Source: SB11 sp943370295 (GTDB lineage Bacteria > Bacteroidota > Bacteroidia > UBA8524). From it: 64,000 nt of DNA. Where the stretch lies: assembly GCA_943370295.1 (NCBI GenBank), contig CALRQL020000001.1, forward strand, positions 434,001 through 498,000, in the 5' to 3' direction. The position numbers and the translations under genes are program-made. Positions 37,541 to 46,384 of the stretch are shown in pieces. Within the stretch, counting starts at the first letter, position 1. Every line of letters begins with the position of its first letter. Below the pieces are notes generated by a model. The model was not told where the DNA came from and made no database searches. It was given only the letters and a program-made list of their open reading frames with translations.

Positions 37541-38662
37541 TTAAATAAACAGTTCTGAAGTAATGTAATCGGCTAGTAGTTTTCCGCTACGGCCAAGAGT
37601 AAGGTTGGGCTGCATAAAAATTATGTTACCATTGTTTATAAATGGTGCTGCTGCTTGTAAAGTATGCTGTGCATACTTACTGCCCCATTTCATCTCGATG
37701 TATTGTGTGCTTATGCCCCATTGTGTTCGCAATCCGGTCATCACATATTCATTAAACAAATCATCAGTGCTTAAAAGCTCCTCTTCGTTGGGTAAAGTGC
37801 CTGCATTAATACTCGCAATGTAGGCAGCATTGTTACTAACATTCCAATTACGTTTAGCGGTGTTGTAAGAATGTGCCGAGGGACCTATACCTAAATAGGG
37901 CTCGTTTTTCCAGTAATTGGTGTTATGCTTAGCGTAGTTGCCCGGTTTGCAATAATTTGATATTTCATAATGTTCCCACCCTGCTGCGGCTATGGCATCC
38001 ATCAGCATTTCAAAATGGCGGGCAGCATGGTTGCTTTGTGGTGCGGGCTCACCCTTTTTTATCTTGTGCGCCAAAGCAGTTTTGGGTTCTACCGTCAAGC
38101 TGTAGGCCGAAAGGTGGTTTATACCCGTATTCAGCATTGTTTCAATGTTTTTTTTCCACTTTTCGTCACTAAGCAAAGGGTAACCGTAAATTAGGTCGGC
38201 AGTAATATTTTCAATACCGCTTTGCAGTGCAATATCAATACAGTTGGATGCCTGCACGGCATTATGTGCGCGGTTCATCCATAAAAGATCCTCTTCAAAA
38301 AAACTCTGTATGCCAATGCTCAGCCTGTTTATCCCTGCTTCTTTCCACATTGCCACGCTTTCTTTGCTCACATCATCAGGGTTTGCTTCCAGCGTTATTT
38401 CGGCCGCAGTGTTAATGCTGAAATTCTGATTGACAGCGTTCAATATCTTGTTTAAATCTTCGTAATCAAGTAATGATGGGGTGCCACCGCCAAAGTAAAT
38501 GGTATCTAAAGTGGGGGAGGGCAAATAATTTTTTTGCAGGCCAATTTCAGTGACGAGTGCATTTACCAAATGCGACTTTTGAGCCAGCGAGGTGCTGAAA
38601 TGAAAATCGCAGTAGTGACAAGCTTTTTTACAAAACGGAATATGGATGTATAGGCCTTGCAT
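37541..38662 (-). CDS. hemW: Radical SAM heme chaperone HemW (coproporphyrinogen III oxidase-like)
   Basis: A 373-residue radical SAM protein. The iron-sulfur motif is C11-x3-C15-x2-C18 followed by D-F (FCKKACHYCDFH), and the SAM-binding GGGTPSLL follows. The motifs SIGIQSFFEEDL, ADLIYGYP, EHYEISNYCKPG and GIGPSAHSY are typical of HemW. HemW binds heme and delivers it to hemoproteins; older annotations call the family oxygen-independent coproporphyrinogen III oxidase, but the short length and lack of the HemN N-terminal extension favour HemW. A TACATTTG element lies just upstream. hemD lies nearby on the other strand. Confidence 0.9.
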   Translation of the reverse strand: MQGLYIHIPFCKKACHYCDFHFSTSLAQKSHLVNALVTEIGLQKNYLPSPTLDTIYFGGGTPSLLDYEDLNKILNAVNQNFSINTAAEITLEANPDDVSKESVAMWKEAGINRLSIGIQSFFEEDLLWMNRAHNAVQASNCIDIALQSGIENITADLIYGYPLLSDEKWKKNIETMLNTGINHLSAYSLTVEPKTALAHKIKKGEPAPQSNHAARHFEMLMDAIAAAGWEHYEISNYCKPGNYAKHNTNYWKNEPYLGIGPSAHSYNTAKRNWNVSNNAAYIASINAGTLPNEEELLSTDDLFNEYVMTGLRTQWGISTQYIEMKWGSKYAQHTLQAAAPFINNGNIIFMQPNLTLGRSGKLLADYITSELFI

Positions 38663-38670
38663 TTTTTTTG

Positions 38671-38678
38671 CAAATGTA
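38671..38678 (-). promoter_or_regulatory. Probable -7 element for hemW
   Basis: Read on the minus strand this is TACATTTG, a TAnnTTTG match ending nine bases before the ATG, implying a very short leader. No TTG occurs at the usual distance upstream. Confidence 0.4.
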
Positions 38679-38705
38679 AGTAAAGGCGTATTGGCTATTT
38701 TTGTA

Positions 38706-39710
38706 ATGTTGCACCAACATTTGAAACATCTTCGAATACTCTTTCTACTTCTTATCTTTTTTCCGACGTTTTCTTCGGGGCAAGATACCTTGCGCCTGCC
38801 GGAAGGATATAAGCCTTATTATGATTGGGAGTCGTTGCCCGATTCGTTAGTGCTTGAATACCAAGCGTTATATCCTGAGCGGTGGTCAAAAGATTCGTTG
38901 TATTATGTATTGGATAATCAACGGTTTCTTGATTCGGTGATGGGGGATAGTATGCTCAAAGATCGTATGTTTTTTGGGCGGTTTGATACCACAGTGGTGT
39001 TGCAAACATATTCAAATTATCCGCCTGCTGATGCCGGTGTTTTGATGAAAAAGCCTATACCTCAATGGATTTTTTGGATTGTATTGTTGGTGCTGTTAGG
39101 ATTGGTGTTTTTAAAGTATGCCAACCTGCGGTTATTCAATTTGTTGTTCTTGTCGTTTGCAAGCCCAAAGTACTGTGATGAGGCACTACGCGAGCACGAT
39201 ACCCCTGTTAATATCTATAACCTTGCGGCAACGCTAATTTGTGCCCTTATATACGCGTTGTTTATTTGGTTTACAGTAATAAAAACCGGTTGGCTAAACA
39301 TTCACAACAACCCAACGGTCTCTTTCCTCTTGGTTTTTGTGGCCATTTCAGTGTTCTACCTGCTTCGCTACACTTTTATAATGTTTGCGGCAGCCATATT
39401 GGAGGCTGAATATACGTATGGCGTTTTAGTACAAGTTACTGTATCGGGTAATATGTGGTTGGCAATCATACTAATGCCGCTTATGGGGTTGTTAAATGCT
39501 GCCTTTATTCATTTCAACTCAAATTCGCCACAGTTATATGTAGCAGGAATGCTGCTTATTTTCTTGATAGTGAAGCAAGTAAGAGTTATTATACAAGCAG
39601 CCCCTTCATTTCCACACTCAATTATTTATTTAATTTTATATCTTTGCGCCCTTGAAATAGCTCCATATCTTGCTATTTTTAAGGTAGTACTAAAACAAAC
39701 CGGCTTATAA
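38706..39710 (+). CDS. DUF4271 membrane protein
   Basis: I place the start at the ATG at 38706 (MLHQHLKHLRILFLLLIFF), 20 codons inside the longest frame, because it begins a signal-like helix and the longer form would overlap hemW; the product is 334 residues. After a short N-terminal extracytoplasmic part (~25-125) there are about seven hydrophobic helices. The pattern WIFWIVLLVLLGLVFLKYANLRLFNLLF and the later LRYTFIMFAAAILEAEY fit the DUF4271 family, common in Bacteroidota and of unknown function. hemD starts 4 bases after the stop, so they form a unit that leads toward the T9SS genes. Confidence 0.8.
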   Translation: MLHQHLKHLRILFLLLIFFPTFSSGQDTLRLPEGYKPYYDWESLPDSLVLEYQALYPERWSKDSLYYVLDNQRFLDSVMGDSMLKDRMFFGRFDTTVVLQTYSNYPPADAGVLMKKPIPQWIFWIVLLVLLGLVFLKYANLRLFNLLFLSFASPKYCDEALREHDTPVNIYNLAATLICALIYALFIWFTVIKTGWLNIHNNPTVSFLLVFVAISVFYLLRYTFIMFAAAILEAEYTYGVLVQVTVSGNMWLAIILMPLMGLLNAAFIHFNSNSPQLYVAGMLLIFLIVKQVRVIIQAAPSFPHSIIYLILYLCALEIAPYLAIFKVVLKQTGL

Positions 39711-39714
39711 AACT

Positions 39715-40458
39715 TTGAAAGTAAAGAGCATATTGGTTTCGCAACCACGCCCTGAGGGTGAACGTTCGCCATTTTTTGATTTGGCTGATAAACATCACCT
39801 TAAGATTGATTTTCGCCCGTTTATTCAAGTTGAGCCGATACCTGTAAAGGAATTGCGGAAGGAGAAGATAAACGAGCTTAACTACACCGCTGTAATCTTT
39901 AACTCAAGAAACGCAGTAGATAATTTCTTTAGGGTAGCCACTGAACTGAAAGTGGAGATGCCGCCGGAGATGAAATACTTTTGTGTGAACGAAGGTATGG
40001 CCTACTACTTGCAGAAATATATTGTGCTTCGCAAGCGCAAAGTATTCTACGGCAAAGGCAGCACAAAAGAGTTGTTAGATTTAATCAAATCGCATTCAAA
40101 CGAAAATTACCTTTACCCTTGTTCCGATGTTAGGGCACCTCAAATCCCTGATTTCCTGAAGAAGAGCAAAATTAAGTTCAGAGAAACCATTTTGTATCGC
40201 ACTGTGGCGAGCGACTTATCAGACCTCACGCACGTAAACTACGATGTAATTGTGTTTTTTAGCCCTTCGGACATCAAATCGTTGTTTGAAAATTTCCCCA
40301 ACTTCAAACAAAATAACACCCGTATTGCCGGCTTCGGTGCAGCTACTCAAAAAGCCATCGAAGATGCAGGTCTTGTGGTGAATATACCCGCGCCTACACC
40401 CGAAACACCATCAATGGTTATGGCTATTGAAAAGTATGTGATTGAGGTGAATAAGTAA
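39715..40458 (+). CDS. hemD: Uroporphyrinogen-III synthase
   Basis: A 247-residue HemD-type protein of two Rossmann-like lobes. Motifs include ILVSQPRPEGE at the N-terminus, AVIFNSRNAVDNFF, FYGKGSTKELLDLI, YPCSDVRAPQIPDFL, VIVFFSPSDIKSLF and IAGFGAATQKAIEDAG. The enzyme closes and inverts ring D of hydroxymethylbilane to give uroporphyrinogen III, the branch point to heme and siroheme. The start codon is TTG (39715), four bases after the DUF4271 stop; no ATG or GTG fits the conserved N-terminus. Sequence divergence in this family is high, so activity is likely but not proven. Confidence 0.85.
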   Translation: MKVKSILVSQPRPEGERSPFFDLADKHHLKIDFRPFIQVEPIPVKELRKEKINELNYTAVIFNSRNAVDNFFRVATELKVEMPPEMKYFCVNEGMAYYLQKYIVLRKRKVFYGKGSTKELLDLIKSHSNENYLYPCSDVRAPQIPDFLKKSKIKFRETILYRTVASDLSDLTHVNYDVIVFFSPSDIKSLFENFPNFKQNNTRIAGFGAATQKAIEDAGLVVNIPAPTPETPSMVMAIEKYVIEVNK

Positions 40459-40518
40459 AAATTTTCAACACTCATAAAATTTTTTAACTCTGTTTGTCGT
40501 TTTAATTATACGTGGTGC

Positions 40519-40549
40519 TTGTATTATTGCTTGCAATCACTAATATTTG
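40519..40549 (+). promoter_or_regulatory. Probable promoter of the porP-gldKLMN operon
   Basis: TTG (40519-40521), 20 bases, AATATTTG (40542-40549). The spacing is standard and only the first base departs from TAnnTTTG. The expected transcript start is about 28 bases before the ATG at 40583. Confidence 0.55.
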
Positions 40550-40582
40550 CATATTGCGCTATAACACACTAACCTATAACAG

Positions 40583-41608
40583 ATGATTAAAAGATTTACC
40601 ATTGTATTATTTCTTGTAGTGGTAGCATACGCGGCAAAGGCCCAACAAGATCCTTATTATAGCCATTTTATGCTTAACCGGATAGCGTATAATCCCGGTG
40701 CGGCAGGTTTTAAAGATGCTATATGTGCCAACGTGCTTGCGCACAGGCAGTGGGTAGGTTATACCGACGGTAGTTTGGAGTACAAAGCCCCAACGGGTCA
40801 ATCTTTAGAAAGACGTGCCGTGGGTCCTCAAACCTATTTTGGTAACGTTACCATGCCGATTAACAGAATTAACAGTGGTGTTGGCTTAGTGTTTATGAGT
40901 GATGCTGTTGGTTATGAGCGTACTATAAATGTTAAATTTAGTTATGCATATCATCTAAAGCTGGGTAGAGGTCAACGCCTCCAAATGGGTATGGATGTAG
41001 GTATGCTTCAAAAAGAATTTGATGGCAGCTATTACAATCCCCGCGACCCTAACGACCCATTGATTCCAACAGGAGTAACTTCAGGTCGTAAAATGGACCT
41101 CGGAGCCGGTTTATTTTATAATAATCAGGATTTAGAGAATTTAGAGGTTGGTCTATCTGCCACGCATCTATTAGGTGGTTCAGTTTCTTACGATGTTTTA
41201 GGTCAAAAACAAGATGTTGCTATCGCACGTAACATATATTTAGTAGCAAGTACTACTCATCCCTTGGCAAATGGTATTATTTTACAGCCAAACATTTGGG
41301 TAAAAACAATTTTTGCAACCACACAGGTGGATTTAAACTGCCGTGCTTTGTTTAATCAACAGTACGTAGCCGGTTTAACTTATCGTGATGGAGGTAGAAG
41401 CTCTTATTTGGATGCGTTTAGTTTGCAATTGGGCTACTATGTTAAGCCTCAATTTTATTTAGGCTATGCCTACGATGTGCCAATTACTCGTGGATTAGCC
41501 GGTGGAGGTACTCATGAGATTTTTGCAAGCTATTGCTTCAATATTACAACACCTCCTCCTGTACCAAAATGGCTGATAGACCAACGCCGTCTAGGCGGAT
41601 ACCGTTAG
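40583..41608 (+). CDS. PorP/SprF family T9SS protein beside gldK
   Basis: A 341-residue protein with a signal peptide (AYAAKAQ) followed by QQDPYYSHFMLNRIAYNPG, the PorP/SprF signature, and then a predicted outer-membrane beta-barrel (GVGLVFMSDAVGYERT, GMDVGMLQKEFDGSYYNP, LQLGYYVKPQFYLGYAYD). Its position immediately before gldK-gldL-gldM-gldN matches the porP-porK-porL-porM-porN order of Porphyromonas gingivalis, so this is the best candidate for the core PorP, as opposed to the cargo-linked copy at 22354. It lies 135 bases before gldK and probably starts the operon. Confidence 0.88.
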   Translation: MIKRFTIVLFLVVVAYAAKAQQDPYYSHFMLNRIAYNPGAAGFKDAICANVLAHRQWVGYTDGSLEYKAPTGQSLERRAVGPQTYFGNVTMPINRINSGVGLVFMSDAVGYERTINVKFSYAYHLKLGRGQRLQMGMDVGMLQKEFDGSYYNPRDPNDPLIPTGVTSGRKMDLGAGLFYNNQDLENLEVGLSATHLLGGSVSYDVLGQKQDVAIARNIYLVASTTHPLANGIILQPNIWVKTIFATTQVDLNCRALFNQQYVAGLTYRDGGRSSYLDAFSLQLGYYVKPQFYLGYAYDVPITRGLAGGGTHEIFASYCFNITTPPPVPKWLIDQRRLGGYR

Positions 41609-41743
41609 TCAACAATTTATACACATACTGTACAATAAAATAAAAACCACTACCGTTAGAAGGATTATAGGTGAAATATGAAGAAGATGTTGGAACATAT
41701 TGTGGAAATTTTTAATATTGCCAAATTGAAAAAAAACTTTGTG

Positions 41744-43003
41744 ATGAAAAACCTCACTCAACTGCTAATTGTAGCAACCCTTGTATTATCCGGCTGCGCC
41801 AATAATATGGAAGGGGAACTGATTGGCGTTCAGGGCCGTAAGCCTTGGTTCCATCCTCAACCGTACGGAACCATCTACGTGCCCACAGGTACATTTCATG
41901 CGGGACAATCAGATATGGATGTTTTCTTTACCCATAGGGCTCCCAATAAGCAGATTACTGTAACTGCTTTTTACATGGATGATACAGAGATTACCAATAA
42001 CGAGTACAGACAATTTGTAGAGTACGTTATAGACTCTATGGCTCGCTACATCTTGGGTGACCCTTACGTTACCGAAGACGATAATGGAAATCAACGCATC
42101 AACCGTGAAGAGGTGATTGATTGGAACGACCAAGAAATCGTTGAACAGTTAGAAGCTGACATGTACGTGCCTGAAAGTGAAAGATATTACGGACAGGCAG
42201 GCGTAGATTCACGTAAACTTCTTTACTACTACGAGTGGATTGATTTGAGGGCTGCAGCTCATGCTGCTGAAGGAGCAAAACGTAACGAGTTTATCCGTAA
42301 GGAAACAGTTGGAATTTATCCAGATACTTTAGTTTGGGTGCGTGATTTCACCTACTCATTCAATGAGCCTATGACCCAAATGTACTACTGGCATCCAAAA
42401 TATGATGATTATCCTGTTGTGGGTGTTGATTGGCACCAAGCTCGTGCATTCAGCCACTGGCGTACCGGTTACCTAAATGACTATTATGTGTCTTTGGGTG
42501 AGCCTATTGTAACTCCTTTCCGTCTTCCAACAGAATATGAATGGGAATTTGCAGCACGCGGTGGACGTGATGGTAGCATGTATCCTTGGGGTGGTCCTTA
42601 CACTCGTAACTCAAAAGGCTGTTTCTTAGCCAACTTTAAACCCGGTCGTGGTGATTACCAAGCCGATGGCGGTGTATATCCGGTAAGAGGTTACTCGTAT
42701 TTCCCCAACGATTATGGATTATATGGTATGTCTGGTAACGTTTCAGAGTGGACAGTGAGTGCTTATGCAGATGAATCACACATTGTTACGCATGATTTGA
42801 ACTCAGATTTACAATACGATGCAAAAAATGATGAGCCTGCCACACTTAAACGCAAAGTTATTCGCGGCGGTTCATGGAAAGATGTTTCATTCTTTATACA
42901 AACAGGTAGCCGTGCTTATGAATATCAAGACACTGCAAAATCATATATTGGTTTCCGTTGTGTAATGAGCTACATTGGCCGTTCAAACAGGGATAAAGAA
43001 TAA
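41744..43003 (+). CDS. gldK: T9SS lipoprotein GldK/PorK
   Basis: I start at the ATG at 41744, which opens a lipoprotein signal peptide (MKNLTQLLIVATLVLSGC, Cys18 lipobox); the longer frame has a 22-codon extension before it. The 419-residue product has the formylglycine-generating-enzyme-like fold: TGTFHAGQSDMD, FYMDDTEITNNEYRQFV, PVVGVDWHQARAFSHWR, RLPTEYEWEFAARGG, YGLYGMSGNVSEWT and RGGSWKD...YIGFRC. GldK forms the periplasmic ring with GldN beneath the outer membrane and is required for T9SS secretion. The active-site cysteine pair of true FGE enzymes is not evident, as expected for GldK. Followed by gldL after 109 bases. Confidence 0.94.
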   Translation: MKNLTQLLIVATLVLSGCANNMEGELIGVQGRKPWFHPQPYGTIYVPTGTFHAGQSDMDVFFTHRAPNKQITVTAFYMDDTEITNNEYRQFVEYVIDSMARYILGDPYVTEDDNGNQRINREEVIDWNDQEIVEQLEADMYVPESERYYGQAGVDSRKLLYYYEWIDLRAAAHAAEGAKRNEFIRKETVGIYPDTLVWVRDFTYSFNEPMTQMYYWHPKYDDYPVVGVDWHQARAFSHWRTGYLNDYYVSLGEPIVTPFRLPTEYEWEFAARGGRDGSMYPWGGPYTRNSKGCFLANFKPGRGDYQADGGVYPVRGYSYFPNDYGLYGMSGNVSEWTVSAYADESHIVTHDLNSDLQYDAKNDEPATLKRKVIRGGSWKDVSFFIQTGSRAYEYQDTAKSYIGFRCVMSYIGRSNRDKE

Positions 43004-43112
43004 TAGTAACAACGTAAAAATTAACTTAACTTTATACTAAGGTTTGCGTGATATCGTTAAACCAAAAAACACCTTAAAAAACCAAGTTTTAACCTTTAAC
43101 AAACACCAAAAA

Positions 43113-43769
43113 ATGAGCAAAAATTTCTTCGAAAGCAAAGCCGGCAAGAACATAATGGCTAAGATGTATGGTATTGGGGCCGCCGTGGTAATCGTAGGCG
43201 CACTTTTTAAGATCATGCACTGGCCGGGTGCCGACGTGATGTTGATTGTAGGTTTGGGCACTGAAGCTCTTATCTTCTTTGTTTCTGCATTTGAACCTCC
43301 ACACCAAGAACCAGATTGGACTCTTGTTTATCCTGAATTAGCAGGTATGGAACCCAGCGAGAACACCAAAAAGGTTGAAAGTAACAAAGGTACTATTTCA
43401 CAACAGTTGGATAAAATGCTAGAAGAAGCAAAAGTTACTCCTGATTTGATCAATAGCCTTGGTTCAGGTTTGAAATCATTGAGCGATAACGTTTCAAGCA
43501 TGAGCAATCTTACCAATGCTTCTGTTGCAACTTCAGAATATACTGACAACGTTCAGAAAGCTTCAAAATCTTTGGAAGAAGTTAACTCTTCATACCACCG
43601 TGCTGCTGATGCCATGAATACTTTGGCTGCAATATCACAAGGTACTAAAGAATACCAAAACCAAGTTGAGCATATAACTACCGAAATGAACAGGCTTACT
43701 CAGAATCTTTCAAGCCTTAACACAATCTACGGTAGCATGCTTTCAGCTATGGGTAAACAAGGTGCCTAA
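43113..43769 (+). CDS. gldL: T9SS inner-membrane motor protein GldL/PorL
   Basis: I use the ATG at 43113 (MSKNFFESKAGKN), since the longer frame begins with TTG and adds 23 unrelated residues; the product is 218 residues. Two transmembrane helices near the N-terminus are joined by the invariant KIMHWPGADVML motif, and the second helix carries a buried acidic residue (GLGTEALIFFVSAFEPP) of the kind needed for proton-motive-force use. The rest is a cytoplasmic helical/coiled-coil region rich in Ser, Asn and Leu. GldL with GldM forms the rotary motor driving T9SS and gliding. It lies 44 bases before gldM. Confidence 0.94.
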   Translation: MSKNFFESKAGKNIMAKMYGIGAAVVIVGALFKIMHWPGADVMLIVGLGTEALIFFVSAFEPPHQEPDWTLVYPELAGMEPSENTKKVESNKGTISQQLDKMLEEAKVTPDLINSLGSGLKSLSDNVSSMSNLTNASVATSEYTDNVQKASKSLEEVNSSYHRAADAMNTLAAISQGTKEYQNQVEHITTEMNRLTQNLSSLNTIYGSMLSAMGKQGA

Positions 43770-43813
43770 GCCTTTTGTAATTTGAAGTTTAACAATTAAA
43801 ACTAAGGAGTAAA

Positions 43814-45346
43814 ATGGCTGGAGGTAAAACCACAGTAAGGCAGAAGATGATTAACATGATGTATTTGGTGTTGACAGCATTGTTGGCGCTAAACGTATCA
43901 AAGGACATCCTGCACGCATTTCACCTGGTGGAGCTTTCCATGAGTAAGTCAGGTGTTAATATTGACGGAAAAAACAAAGACATATTAGCAGCTTTTGCCG
44001 CTGATAACGCTAAAAGACCCGAAAAAGTAGGTCCTTACTATAAAAAAGCTCAAGAGGCTGATAAAATCGCTACCGATTTTATTAAATACGTTGACGAGTT
44101 AAAGAAAAAGGTTGAAACTGGTGCCGGTGGCCGTAAAGAAAATAACAGCCCCGAAGCAGAGCTTGCCATGAACGATAACATTGAAATGCATGCTAACATG
44201 CTTATCAATGAAGGTGAAGGTAAGAAACTAAAAGCTAAAATTAACGAAACCCGTGAAAAGCTTTTAGGTTTGCTAGATAAAGAAGATCAAAAACGTATTA
44301 AGTCTGACTTGATAGCTGTTGATGATCCTAAGAAGGCTCCTCAAACTTGGGAATCAGAATTGTTTGAACATTCTCCTGCAGCTGCGGTTGTTACCTTGTT
44401 TGAGAAAATTAAGAACGATGCAAAAAATACCGAAGCACAAGTGTTGGAAACATTAGCGAAAGCTATTGATAAATCAAGCCAAACTTTTGATAAGGTAGTT
44501 GCAAAAATTATCCCAAAATCTGGTTTTGTTATCTCTGGTGGTAAGTTTGAAGCTGATGTATTGCTTGTAGCTTATGACTCAAAACAAAGCAACGATGTTA
44601 TTATCAACGGTAGTACTATCAAGCCTGTGGATGGTGTTGCAAAATATGAAGTTACTACAGGTGGTGAAGGAACACAAACAGTTAAAGGTTATATCGATTT
44701 CCAAGGTAAAGCCGGTGCTGAAAAACTTGAGTTTGAAACCCAATACACAGTATTTAAAGGCGCGGCTACAATATCAGCTGATGCGATGAACGTATTGTAC
44801 ATTGGTTTGGATAACCCAATTTCAATATCTGTTCCCGGTTTCCCACCAGAAAAAGTTAGTGCTACCATGACTGGCGGTACTTTGGTTAAAAAAGGAAGCA
44901 CCAACTATATAGCTAGAGTTACCCAAAGGGGTGAAGCTACCATTAACGTTTCAGTTAAAACTGACGACGGTGGCAGCCGCTCAATGGGTTCTGCTAAGTT
45001 CCGTGTACGTAAAATCCCTATGCCTGTTGCCCAATTGGGTACCTTGCAAAACGGTGCCACTGAAACTACCGGTACTATTAAAGCTAACGCTGTACGTATG
45101 GTAGGTTCTTTAGGTGAAGGTTTTGCTTTCGAAGGTGTTAAATATAACATCATCAGCTATACCTTCCTATTGGTGCCAAAACGTGGTGAAATACGTCAGG
45201 TGCAAGGTTCAGGTGCTACTCTTAACGCTGCGCAATCATTGATCAACAGCTTGAAATCAGGAGATAGGATTATTATCGACCAGATTAGGGCAACCGGTCC
45301 TGATGGTACTCGTGGTTTGGCTCCTGTAGTTATTACAGCCCGATAA
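43814..45346 (+). CDS. gldM: T9SS motor protein GldM/PorM
   Basis: A 510-residue protein with a single N-terminal transmembrane helix (RQKMINMMYLVLTALLALNVS) preceded by the conserved Arg9 thought to pair with the GldL acidic residue. The large periplasmic part consists of helical and beta domains (D1-D4), with conserved stretches FVISGGKFEADVLLVAYDS, ISADAMNVLYIGLDNPISISVPG and the C-terminal GSGATLNAAQSLINSLKSGDRIIIDQIRATGPDG. GldM spans the periplasm as a dimer to transmit motor movement to the GldK/GldN ring. No cysteines are present. It is followed by gldN after 8 bases. A paralogue lies at 47308. Confidence 0.95.
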   Translation: MAGGKTTVRQKMINMMYLVLTALLALNVSKDILHAFHLVELSMSKSGVNIDGKNKDILAAFAADNAKRPEKVGPYYKKAQEADKIATDFIKYVDELKKKVETGAGGRKENNSPEAELAMNDNIEMHANMLINEGEGKKLKAKINETREKLLGLLDKEDQKRIKSDLIAVDDPKKAPQTWESELFEHSPAAAVVTLFEKIKNDAKNTEAQVLETLAKAIDKSSQTFDKVVAKIIPKSGFVISGGKFEADVLLVAYDSKQSNDVIINGSTIKPVDGVAKYEVTTGGEGTQTVKGYIDFQGKAGAEKLEFETQYTVFKGAATISADAMNVLYIGLDNPISISVPGFPPEKVSATMTGGTLVKKGSTNYIARVTQRGEATINVSVKTDDGGSRSMGSAKFRVRKIPMPVAQLGTLQNGATETTGTIKANAVRMVGSLGEGFAFEGVKYNIISYTFLLVPKRGEIRQVQGSGATLNAAQSLINSLKSGDRIIIDQIRATGPDGTRGLAPVVITAR

Positions 45347-45354
45347 AAAGTATT

Positions 45355-46191
45355 ATGAACAGTATTAAAAAATATTTCGGAATTTTTACCCTGCTACTTG
45401 TTGCAGGTTTTGCTAATGCACAGCAGAATTTTGAAGACTTTACGTTTTCTCACGATGCTGTAAAAGAACGCAAAGCAATTCCCTATCCCGGTTTGCGTGA
45501 AGCTGATGTAGCTTACCAAAAAAGGGTTGAAAGGGTAATTGACACCCGCGAAAAACAAAACCTTTGCCTTACATGGCCAAGGAATCACATGGGTAAAATT
45601 GTTTTCAGCAAGGTGTTGGATGGTACTTTAGTTGCATATCGCAATGATTCTCTTTCATCAGTATTTACTGCTGAGGAAGTAATTGACCGCGGTGCGATTA
45701 AAGAGCAGAAGCAAATACCCAACCCCAACAACCCTGATGACATTTACGATTTGATTGATACTGTTATTACCACTGAGTTTGATGCTGAAAAAATTCAAAA
45801 GTGGAGGGTAATGGAAGACTGGATTTTCGATACTAAACATAGCGTAATGATTGTACGTATTATTGCAATCGCGCCATTGTTTAAGCCTATCGCAGCCGGT
45901 TTAGAATTACCAGAAACTCCTTTGTTTTGGGTTCGTTGGGATGAAACTCGTGAGAAAGTACTTACTAACCAAGAGATGTTTAACCCATTTAATGATGCTG
46001 CCCGTATTTCAATGGCTCATTTCTTTGAAAAAAGAATGTTTAGCAGCTACATCATTAAGTGGAGCAACGCATACGATTACATGATCCGTGATTACGAAGA
46101 GTTTAAAGACAACAGTATGGCTGCCTTGCTCGAAGGTGAGCGTATGAAACAAAAGCTTTTCGAAATGGAGCATGACCTTTGGGAGTATTAA
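45355..46191 (+). CDS. gldN: T9SS ring protein GldN/PorN
   Basis: A 278-residue periplasmic protein with a signal peptide (AGFANAQ). Family motifs are LREADVAYQKRVERVIDTREKQN, TWPRNHMGKIVFSKVLDG, WRVMEDWIFDTKHSVMIVRIIAIAP, ELPETPLFWVRWDETR and a tail EHDLWEY. GldN binds GldK in the periplasmic ring and contacts the GldM tip; loss abolishes T9SS secretion in studied species. Only one cysteine is present in the mature protein. The gene is the last of the operon and is followed 18 bases later by a strong terminator. A second homologue lies at 46385. Confidence 0.94.
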   Translation: MNSIKKYFGIFTLLLVAGFANAQQNFEDFTFSHDAVKERKAIPYPGLREADVAYQKRVERVIDTREKQNLCLTWPRNHMGKIVFSKVLDGTLVAYRNDSLSSVFTAEEVIDRGAIKEQKQIPNPNNPDDIYDLIDTVITTEFDAEKIQKWRVMEDWIFDTKHSVMIVRIIAIAPLFKPIAAGLELPETPLFWVRWDETREKVLTNQEMFNPFNDAARISMAHFFEKRMFSSYIIKWSNAYDYMIRDYEEFKDNSMAALLEGERMKQKLFEMEHDLWEY

Positions 46192-46209
46192 TACTCCGCA
46201 TAATATTTG

Positions 46210-46237
46210 AAGCCATCCCAAACGGGATGGCTTTTTT
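46210..46237 (+). terminator. Terminator after gldN
   Basis: A perfect 10-bp stem (AAGCCATCCC / GGGATGGCTT), 4-base loop and T6 tail directly after gldN. It separates the core operon from the second gldN/gldM pair. Confidence 0.93.
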
Positions 46238-46384
46238 GTTTTATATGATTTTGATAGTCAGGCTTTCTGTTCGTCGAAAAGCTCATTGAAATATTTAATC
46301 ACAACAATAAGGTGTAGAACGAGGGCGTTATACATTAAATCGCTGCTATGAAATTATAGCTACTCCATTTAAAACCAATTTGTT

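Noticed and set aside
38696..38703. TATTTTTG as promoter for the DUF4271 gene
   Set aside because: It matches TAnnTTTG, but transcription would begin after the chosen ATG at 38706 and the nearest TTG is 25 bases upstream, so it is probably chance or would make a leaderless product.
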